Source: Flavobacteriaceae bacterium (GTDB lineage Bacteria; Bacteroidota; Bacteroidia; Flavobacteriales; Flavobacteriaceae). Taken from it: DNA of 5,539 nucleotides. A model generated the notes under the pieces. The model had not been told where the DNA came from. It saw only the letters and a program-made list of their open reading frames with translations, and searched no databases. Location: NCBI GenBank assembly GCA_002695445.1, contig NZOY01000028.1:33227-38765 (forward strand). Direction: 5' to 3'. This document shows, piece by piece, positions 1-5,539 of the stretch. Position 1 is the stretch's first letter. Every line of letters begins with the position of its first letter. A program made the translations under genes and the position numbers.

Positions 1-122
1 CCAATGTTTTCAATCCAGAAATTTTCAGTTTTCGAAGAATTCGCCTTGCACCTACATTTGTGTTGCTTGGATTTGTAATTGGTATTTATAGTATTTTAAC
101 TAAGTCAAAAAAAGGTAAATGA
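1..122 (+). CDS. DUF3098-type small membrane protein, C-terminal part (5' end outside window)
   Basis: The frame beginning at base 3 is open from the window edge to the TGA at 120-122 and encodes 39 residues. They contain an E-I-F-S-F-R-R-I-R-L-A-P stretch, a hydrophobic segment of about 18 residues (V-L-L-G-F-V-I-G-I-Y type) and a short Lys-rich tail (K-S-K-K-G-K). This matches my recollection of the C-terminal half of DUF3098, a small two-helix membrane protein family of Bacteroidota with no known function. The tail after the last helix probably faces the cytoplasm (positive-inside rule, inference). The stop overlaps the uppP start as ATGA, so the two genes are probably cotranscribed and translationally coupled. 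In Bacteroidota genomes this gene usually sits between ftsX and uppP, so a role near the cell envelope or division is possible but unproven. The start and the first helix lie upstream of the window. Confidence 0.8.
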   Translation, partial: NVFNPEIFSFRRIRLAPTFVLLGFVIGIYSILTKSKKGK

Positions 123-907
123 GCGCACTAGAGTCGCTTATTTTAGGAATTTTTCAGGGTCTGACTGAATTTCTACCCGTTTCTTCAAGTGGACATTTGG
201 AGCTATTGAAAGCCATATTTGGAAACGACTATAGCGGAGAACAAAGTTTACTTATTACAGTTACTCTCCACTCAGCAACTGCCTTGAGTACTATTTTTGT
301 TTTCAGAAAAGACATCCAATTGATCCTGTCTGATTTGTTTTGTTTTAAAACTGGTGAAAGCTTAGACTTTACATTAAAAGTACTAATTTCAATGGTACCA
401 GCAGTTTTAGCTGGTTTTTTTTTAGAGGACTTAATTTCGTCATTATTTGATGGAAAAATATTATTAGTTGGAGTTATGCTTATAATTACAGCTTTTTTAT
501 TGTACATGGCTGATCAAATAAATGAAAATAATATTTCACTAAATTTTAAAAATGCATTTATAATAGGTTTAATACAGGCAGTAGCCATTATGCCTGGTAT
601 TTCAAGAAGTGGGTCAACTATTGCAATTGCACTACTTCTAAAGATTGATAAAGATAAAGCTGCCCGTTTTTCCTTCATTATGGTTATTCCATTAATTCTT
701 GGTAGTATGGCAAAAAGCGTTATTGAAGGAGATGTATTTTTTGAATCTGAAAGTTTTATTCCTCTATTATTTGGTTTTTTTAGTGCTTTTATTACAGGAA
801 TATTTGCCTGTAAATGGATGATTAAATTGGTTAAAAAAAGTCAATTAAAGTATTTCAGTTTCTATTGTGTAATTCTTGGTCTGGTTACTATTCTATATTC
901 CATTTAA
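119..907 (+). CDS. uppP: Undecaprenyl-diphosphatase (UppP/BacA family)
   Basis: This integral inner-membrane enzyme removes one phosphate from undecaprenyl diphosphate and regenerates the C55-P carrier used for peptidoglycan and other surface polymers. The 262-residue product is of normal family length and strongly hydrophobic, with several predicted helices. Both signature regions are present. The N-terminal Q-x-x-x-E motif is Q13-G-L-T-E17, followed by P20-V-S-S-S-G-H26. The second is P159-G-I-S-R-S-G-S-T167, with R163 matching the essential arginine of the E. coli enzyme. A second Q-A-x-A segment (Q153-A-V-A) precedes it, reflecting the inverted repeat of the fold, and R-F-S-F-I-M-V-I-P-L (183-192) is also typical. 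The ATG at 119 overlaps the upstream stop, and the N-terminal motif begins 12 residues later, as expected, so this start is secure. truB begins 1 base after the stop. The old name BacA reflects bacitracin resistance on overexpression; the normal role is carrier recycling. Confidence 0.97.
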   Translation: MSALESLILGIFQGLTEFLPVSSSGHLELLKAIFGNDYSGEQSLLITVTLHSATALSTIFVFRKDIQLILSDLFCFKTGESLDFTLKVLISMVPAVLAGFFLEDLISSLFDGKILLVGVMLIITAFLLYMADQINENNISLNFKNAFIIGLIQAVAIMPGISRSGSTIAIALLLKIDKDKAARFSFIMVIPLILGSMAKSVIEGDVFFESESFIPLLFGFFSAFITGIFACKWMIKLVKKSQLKYFSFYCVILGLVTILYSI

Positions 908-908
908 G

Positions 909-1604
909 ATGAAATTTACACCGCAATCGATAACTGAAGGGGAATTATTATTAATTGATAAACCATTAGAATGGACTTCATTCCAGGTAGTAAATAAAAT
1001 TCGTTGGGCCTTAAAAAGAAAGTTTAATATTAAGAAATTAAAAGTTGGGCATGCAGGGACACTTGACCCTCTTGCTACAGGACTTTTGATTATCTGTACA
1101 GGTAAAATGACAAAAAAAATAAGTGAATTTCAGGATTTAGATAAAACCTACATAGGCACAATAACACTTGGAGCAACAACACCCTCGTTCGATTTGGAGA
1201 CTCCAATTAATAAAAGATTTCCCTTAAAACATTTAAATAAAGAAAAAATAATCGAGGCTAAAAAAAATTTTATCGGCACAATTAATCAATATCCACCTAT
1301 TTTTTCTGCAATCAAAAAAAAAGGAAAAAGACTTTATGAATTCGCTAGAATTGGGAAGAAAATTGATATTCAGTCTAGAAAAGTTGTTATATATAATCTT
1401 GAATTTAGCAAGATTAATCTCCCAGATTTAAATTTTAAATTGAAATGTTCAAAAGGGACCTACATTCGTTCTTTGGCTAACGATTTCGGAAAATCAATTG
1501 ACTCAGGCGGTTATCTGAGCTCCTTAAGAAGGACTGCTATAGGATCCTTTAAAATTAAAAATTCAATTCAACTGCAGGAATTCATTGAGAAGCTAAAGTT
1601 ATAA
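909..1604 (+). CDS. truB: tRNA pseudouridine(55) synthase TruB, short form without PUA domain
   Basis: The enzyme isomerises U55 in the T-psi-C arm of tRNAs. I chose the ATG at 909, giving 231 residues, because it lies 1 base after the uppP stop. An in-frame ATG at 876 would add 11 hydrophobic residues inside uppP and is unlikely. Visible motifs are D17-K-P-L-E-W-T-S (motif I), G47-H-A-G-T-L-D53-P-L-A-T-G (motif II with catalytic Asp53), K79-T-Y81 (the active-site Tyr region), a Q-Y-P-P-I-F-S-A-I-K block near residues 125-135, and C-S-K-G-T-Y-I-R-S-L near residues 180-190. The protein stops soon after the catalytic domain. It therefore lacks the C-terminal PUA domain of the 314-residue E. coli enzyme, which I recall as usual for Bacteroidota. 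The conserved Gly of motif I (K-P-x-G) is Glu21 here. The coding sequence is A-rich, with an A9 run at 1314-1322 that stays in frame. No Shine-Dalgarno sequence is visible; coupling to uppP is likely. Confidence 0.96.
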   Translation: MKFTPQSITEGELLLIDKPLEWTSFQVVNKIRWALKRKFNIKKLKVGHAGTLDPLATGLLIICTGKMTKKISEFQDLDKTYIGTITLGATTPSFDLETPINKRFPLKHLNKEKIIEAKKNFIGTINQYPPIFSAIKKKGKRLYEFARIGKKIDIQSRKVVIYNLEFSKINLPDLNFKLKCSKGTYIRSLANDFGKSIDSGGYLSSLRRTAIGSFKIKNSIQLQEFIEKLKL

Positions 1605-1615
1605 TAGCCTTCATG

Positions 1616-1636
1616 AACTTAGAGTCCTAGTTTTTT
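1616..1636 (+). terminator. Weak hairpin plus T-run between truB and nadA (possible terminator)
   Basis: Twelve bases after the truB stop, AACTTAG (1616-1622) can pair with CTAGTT (1627-1632) around a 4-base AGTC loop, with one bulged T. The 3' arm runs directly into six Ts (1631-1636). The stem is short and AT-rich, so this is at best a weak intrinsic terminator. Its position at the boundary between the uppP-truB group and the nad genes is what makes it worth listing. The whole gap (1605-1663) is 59 bases and holds nothing else I can support. Confidence 0.25.
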
Positions 1637-1663
1637 AATAATTTTACTTAAAGTTTTAGCAAA

Positions 1664-2659
1664 ATGCAACTGACACCCGAACAAGTAAAAGAAAGATTAG
1701 ATAAAAGAGGTTTTCTTGCCTTAGAAATCCCTGAAAATTTGGATCTGTCAACTGAAATAAAACGTCTAAAAAAGAAAAAAAATGCAGTATTATTGGCACA
1801 CTACTATCAAGACGGGGTTATTCAGGAATTAGCAGATTATTTGGGCGACAGCCTTTATCTTGCTCAAGTTGCAGAAAAAGTATCCAATGAAACGATTATT
1901 TTTGCTGGGGTTCACTTTATGGCTGAGACTGCTAAAATCATTAACCCCAACAAAAAGGTTTTATTACCAGATTTAAAAGCAGGATGTTCATTAGCTGATT
2001 CATGCCCACCTATTGATTTTAAAAAATTCATTGATCAATATCCTGGAGCCCATGTTGTAACCTACATTAATTGTTCAGCAGAGATAAAAGCTTTGAGTAC
2101 TATCGTCTGTACATCAAGTAATGCGAGGCGGGTAATTGAATCAATTCCAGAGGAAGAAACGATAATTTTTGCCCCCGATAAAAATCTAGGAAACTATTTG
2201 ATTAAGGAAACAGGTAGGGATATGATTTTATGGGACGGATCTTGTATTGTACATGAGGCTTTTTCTTTTGAGCGTATTGTTACCCTCTCTAAATCATACC
2301 CAAATGCAAAGTTTATAGCTCACCCAGAAAGTGAGTCTCAAGTACTTGAAATTGCTGATTATATTGGTAGTACATCTGGTTTGTTAAATTATGTACAAGA
2401 AAGTTCTGCTACTGAGTTTATTGTAGCTACTGAAGCAGGAATACTTTATGAAATGGAAAAACGTTGTCCAAAAAAAATGTTTATTCCAGCTCCTATTCAG
2501 GACGAAACATGCGCCTGTAGTGAGTGTGCTTTCATGAAGCTAAATACATTGGAAAAATTATACTTGTGTCTTGAGCATGAGAAACCTGAAATCAAACTTT
2601 CTAATAAACTAATTGAAAAAGCAAGACTCCCTATTATTAAAATGCTTGAGCTAGGATAA
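1664..2659 (+). CDS. nadA: Quinolinate synthase NadA
   Basis: NadA is a cytoplasmic [4Fe-4S] enzyme that condenses iminoaspartate with dihydroxyacetone phosphate to form quinolinate, the second step of de novo NAD synthesis. The product has 331 residues. Motifs matching the Thermotoga/E. coli family are L-A-H46-Y-Y48-Q near the N-terminus, G61-D-S, Y134-I-N136 and C149-T-S-S-N-A, plus H220-P-E222 and G235-S-T-S-G in the C-terminal half. The three cluster ligands map to Cys108 (K-A-G-C), Cys194 (D-G-S-C-I-V-H) and Cys288 (E-C-A-F-M-K-L-N-T-L-E). Two more cysteines, C283 and C285, precede the last ligand in a C-x-C-x-x-C arrangement. The ATG at 1664 is the first in frame after the gap and gives a normal N-terminal extension before the first motif. 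There is no Shine-Dalgarno; the bases just upstream are A-rich (GCAAAATG), as is common in Bacteroidota. It is the first gene of a tight nadABC group, with nadB starting 2 bases after its stop. Confidence 0.97.
   Translation: MQLTPEQVKERLDKRGFLALEIPENLDLSTEIKRLKKKKNAVLLAHYYQDGVIQELADYLGDSLYLAQVAEKVSNETIIFAGVHFMAETAKIINPNKKVLLPDLKAGCSLADSCPPIDFKKFIDQYPGAHVVTYINCSAEIKALSTIVCTSSNARRVIESIPEEETIIFAPDKNLGNYLIKETGRDMILWDGSCIVHEAFSFERIVTLSKSYPNAKFIAHPESESQVLEIADYIGSTSGLLNYVQESSATEFIVATEAGILYEMEKRCPKKMFIPAPIQDETCACSECAFMKLNTLEKLYLCLEHEKPEIKLSNKLIEKARLPIIKMLELG
2653..2656 (+). promoter_or_regulatory. Shine-Dalgarno-like AGGA before nadB
   Basis: AGGA lies at the 3' end of nadA, overlapping its last codons, with 5 bases between it and the nadB ATG. 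It supports the start at 2662. Clear Shine-Dalgarno sequences are scarce elsewhere in the window, so this could also be chance within the nadA coding sequence. Confidence 0.35.
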
Positions 2660-2661
2660 TT

Positions 2662-4218
2662 ATGATTACTGACATTCTCGTTATTGGAAGTGGCATTTCA
2701 GGCCTCTGCTATGCTATCAAAATAGGAGAGCAAAAACCTAATTTGAAACTTAACATCATTTCCAAGAACAATCTTTTGGAGAGCAACACCCGATATGCAC
2801 AAGGTGGAATTGCCGTTGTATCAAATTTCCAAAAAGACTCATTCAATAAGCACATTGAGGACACTATGATTGCTGGCGCAGGAAAATGTGATAGAGAAGT
2901 TGTAAAGTTTGTAGTGGAGGAAGGTAACATTAGACTCAGAGAATTGATTGATTGGGGAATAAACTTTGATAAAAATGAGGAGGAATTTCACCTTACCAAA
3001 GAAGGGGGACACTCTGAGAAAAGAATTGTTCACAACAAAGATAGAACCGGGCTAGAAATTCAAGAATCTCTTATTCGCAAAATAAAAACATTTCCTAATA
3101 TCAAGCTTTTAGAAAATCATACTCTAGTTGATTTAATAACTGATCACCATACAAAGAGTAAAAATAACCGATGTTATGGTGCATATGTTATCTCAAACTC
3201 AAAACAAGAAATAATAAGAATTTCATCAAAAATAACAGTTTTAAGTACTGGTGGAACTGGACAGCTTTTTTCTCATACCACCAACTCTGAAAATTCTACT
3301 GGAGATGGGCTTGGGGCTGCATACCGTGCTAAAGTCTTTATGAAGGGACTTCCATTTGTTCAATTTCATCCAACAGCATTATATGAAAAAATTGAAGGTA
3401 ATACCTTCCTGATATCAGAGGCGGTAAGAGGAGAAGGTGGTATTTTAAAGAACGCTCATGGAGAACGTTTTATGCCAAAGTATCATCCTCAAGCTGAGTT
3501 AGCGCCAAGAGATATTGTAGCCCGTTCTATAGCTAATGAAATTCGAAAGTCGGGTAAACCTTATGTTTATTTAGACTTTAAACCTATCGATAAAAAAATC
3601 TTAATAAATCAATTCCCAACTATTTTAGAAAACTGTAAAAAAATAGATTTAAACCCTATGGTTGATTTAATTCCTGTCATTCCAGCTGCACATTATTTAT
3701 GTGGAGGTATTCAAGTTAATCAATTTGGTGAGACAGGATTGAAAGGCCTATATGCTGTGGGAGAGTGCAGTTATACTGGCTTACACGGAGCAAATCGATT
3801 AGCATCAAACTCCTTACTTGAATCATTGGTTTTTTCTCATCGCTCTGCCATTGATTCTCTAAAAAAAATCAATGAAAAATTACCATCAGAAAGTTTTTAT
3901 AAAAACATACCTGAATGGAAAGAATCTCAATATATTTCAAATGAAAAAATTGCTGCCATTGGAAGATTAAAAAAGCGACTACAAAAAATCATGACAACCA
4001 AAGTAGGTATTTTTAAAAATACTCGAGGACTCTTAGAAGCGGAAATTGAGCTTAAGGAAATATTTTTAAATACAAGAAATATTTACAATAAAAATAAGCT
4101 AACGCTCGGAGTTTGCGAATTAAGAAATATGGTAAGTGTAGCTTACTTAATGATTAAGCAGTCACAAGATTTAAAGGAAAATGTTGGTGTATTTTATAAC
4201 CATGATAATGTCGCATAA
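2662..4218 (+). CDS. nadB: L-aspartate oxidase NadB
   Basis: NadB is a cytoplasmic FAD enzyme that oxidises L-aspartate to iminoaspartate using oxygen or fumarate, the first step of de novo NAD synthesis. The 518-residue product is close to family length. The N-terminal dinucleotide-binding motif is G9-S-G-I-S-G14, followed by N42-T-R-Y-A-Q-G-G-I-A. Further signatures are E114-G-G-H-S, Q234-F-H236-P-T-A-L, E253-A-V-R-G-E-G-G, E279-L-A-P-R283-D-I-V-A-R, H344-Y-L-C-G-G-I, and G367-E-C-S-Y-T-G-L-H-G-A-N-R378-L-A-S-N-S-L-L-E. By alignment with the E. coli enzyme, H236, R283, H344 and R378 occupy the catalytic and substrate-binding positions. The E-L-A-P-R-D motif separates NadB from succinate dehydrogenase and fumarate reductase flavoproteins only together with context; the adjacent nadA and nadC settle it. 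The C-terminal tail, after C-E-L-R-N-M, departs from the usual S/N-R-G-L-H-Y consensus. The gene starts 2 bases after nadA and its 3' end overlaps nadC. Confidence 0.97.
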   Translation: MITDILVIGSGISGLCYAIKIGEQKPNLKLNIISKNNLLESNTRYAQGGIAVVSNFQKDSFNKHIEDTMIAGAGKCDREVVKFVVEEGNIRLRELIDWGINFDKNEEEFHLTKEGGHSEKRIVHNKDRTGLEIQESLIRKIKTFPNIKLLENHTLVDLITDHHTKSKNNRCYGAYVISNSKQEIIRISSKITVLSTGGTGQLFSHTTNSENSTGDGLGAAYRAKVFMKGLPFVQFHPTALYEKIEGNTFLISEAVRGEGGILKNAHGERFMPKYHPQAELAPRDIVARSIANEIRKSGKPYVYLDFKPIDKKILINQFPTILENCKKIDLNPMVDLIPVIPAAHYLCGGIQVNQFGETGLKGLYAVGECSYTGLHGANRLASNSLLESLVFSHRSAIDSLKKINEKLPSESFYKNIPEWKESQYISNEKIAAIGRLKKRLQKIMTTKVGIFKNTRGLLEAEIELKEIFLNTRNIYNKNKLTLGVCELRNMVSVAYLMIKQSQDLKENVGVFYNHDNVA

Positions 4219-5068
4219 CTTTTATAAAAAGTACAAAAAAGAAATTGATAGATTTATTGATCAAGCTTTAATCGAAGATATTGAAAATTTAGATCATACA
4301 AGTAAAGCCTGTTTGGATGATGATTTAATATCTAGTGCTAAACTAGATGTTAAAGAGGACTGCATAATTGCAGGAATTGATTTAGCTGAAAAAATATATT
4401 GTAAAATTGATTCTTCAATTAAAGTAACCCCATTTTCTCGTGATGGCAATAAATTAACAAAAGGCTCGATAGCATTCACTGTAAAAGGGCCTGCTAAGTC
4501 TTTGTTGGCATCAGAGAGATTAGTTTTAAATTGTATGCAAAAAATGAGTGGTATTGCGTCCCTGGCAAATCACTTTAATAAAAAAATAAATCACACTAAT
4601 TGTAAAATCTTAGATACTCGAAAAACTACCCCTGGATTTAGATATCCTGAAAAATGGGCAGTTTCAATAGGAGGAGGATATAATCACAGAATGGGTTTGT
4701 TTGATGCTATCATGGTTAAGGACAATCACGTAGATTTTTGTGGAGGTATGGAAAAAGCCTTAATTAAAATTAAATGTTATTTAGATAAAAGTAAATTTAA
4801 AATACCCGTTATAGTAGAAGTAAGAAATGAAGATGAAATTGAAATAGTTATGGGTTTTCCCTGGGTCAAAAGAATACTTTTGGACAACATGACACCTTCA
4901 AAATTAAGTGAAAAATTGTCTTATATAAATAATGCTTTTGAAACTGAGGCATCTGGAAATATAAATTCTGATAACCTAATTCAGTTTGCAGAAACAGGGG
5001 TTAATTTTATATCCATGGGAGTATTAACTCACTCTGCAAAGAATATAGATATGAGTTTAAAGGCCCTA

Positions 5069-5071
<3 letters not shown>
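4208..5071 (+). CDS. nadC: Nicotinate-nucleotide pyrophosphorylase (carboxylating), quinolinate phosphoribosyltransferase NadC
   Basis: NadC joins quinolinate and PRPP to give nicotinate mononucleotide, CO2 and PPi, the step linking the quinolinate branch to the common NAD pathway. With the start at 4208 the product has 287 residues, normal for the family. Active-site residues known from the M. tuberculosis enzyme are visible: E103-R104, T137-R138-K139-T, G155-G-G-Y-N-H160-R161, K171-D-N-H, E204 and D226-N-M. The phosphate-binding E-A-S-G-N (247-251) and G264-V-N-F-I-S-M-G-V-L-T-H segments follow, completing the barrel. The start is uncertain: in-frame ATGs at 4181, 4202 and 4208 all lie inside the nadB end. 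I prefer 4208 because it gives the usual short N-terminus and the smallest overlap (11 bases); 4202 would add only two residues. The longer 4181 start adds a hydrophobic M-L-V-Y-F-I-T stretch unlike the family. Overlap with nadB suggests translational coupling within the operon. Confidence 0.96.

Positions 5072-5539
<468 letters not shown>

Noticed and set aside
153..169. Gln instead of Glu at the first position of the UppP E-x-x-x-E motif
   Set aside because: The family motif is Q/E-x-x-x-E; Gln13 is an accepted variant and Glu17 is present.
229..507. Minus-strand open frame opposite uppP
   Set aside because: It is antisense to a well-supported gene, has a low-complexity Lys/Ser-rich product without recognisable motifs, and has no start signal.
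876..908. Upstream in-frame start for truB at ATG 876
   Set aside because: It would add 11 hydrophobic residues encoded within the uppP 3' end in another frame. The ATG at 909, 1 base after the uppP stop, gives the normal TruB N-terminus.
1639..1646. TAATTTTA as a -7 promoter element for nadA
   Set aside because: It misses the final G of TAnnTTTG and no TTG-type -33 element lies at a suitable distance upstream, so I cannot support a promoter here even though one would be expected.
1605..1663. Riboswitch or small RNA in the truB-nadA gap
   Set aside because: The gap is only 59 bases and AT-rich, with a single weak stem. It is too short for known riboswitch aptamers apart from the smallest, and no conserved motif is visible.
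2709..3033. Two overlapping minus-strand open frames opposite nadB
   Set aside because: Both lie inside the conserved FAD-binding part of nadB, overlap each other and show no family features.
4946..4960. E-A-S-G-N instead of E-A-S-G-G in NadC as a possible active-site defect
   Set aside because: Asn at this position also occurs in E. coli NadC (V-S-G-N), so it is ordinary family variation.

Overview
The window is a compact, AT-rich stretch of bacterial chromosome with every gene on the + strand, and it points to the Bacteroidota, most likely a flavobacterium-like member. Three things support this: (i) the order DUF3098 membrane protein - uppP - truB, which is a familiar Bacteroidota arrangement usually found behind ftsX; (ii) several exact matches to the Bacteroidota -7 promoter element TAnnTTTG just before pyrH; (iii) genes that mostly lack clear Shine-Dalgarno sequences, and a short TruB without a C-terminal PUA domain. 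Species or genus cannot be fixed from the sequence alone.

Layout. Bases 1-122 are the 3' end of a small DUF3098-type membrane protein, whose stop overlaps the start of uppP (119-907, undecaprenyl-diphosphatase). truB (909-1604, tRNA pseudouridine-55 synthase) follows after 1 base. A 59-base gap with a weak hairpin and T-run separates this group from nadA (1664-2659), nadB (2662-4218) and nadC (about 4208-5071). These are packed with a 2-base gap and an 11-base overlap and look like one operon. A 39-base gap with a 9-bp tandem repeat carrying promoter-like motifs leads into pyrH (5111 to the window end, UMP kinase, truncated by the window edge).

How the genes work together. NadB oxidises L-aspartate to iminoaspartate, NadA condenses it with dihydroxyacetone phosphate to quinolinate, and NadC converts quinolinate with PRPP to nicotinate mononucleotide. 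The cluster thus holds the whole aspartate-to-NaMN branch of de novo NAD synthesis, and the active-site residues I could map are present in all three proteins. UppP recycles the lipid carrier for peptidoglycan and other envelope polymers, TruB modifies tRNA and PyrH feeds pyrimidine nucleotide synthesis. The window is essentially all housekeeping metabolism.

I found no mobile element, CRISPR array, RNA gene, defence system or unknown multi-gene system. No stretch longer than 59 bases lacks a gene. The points worth a second look are small: the tandem promoter-like repeat before pyrH, a variant cysteine cluster in NadA, a non-consensus C-terminal tail in NadB, and a motif I substitution in TruB.
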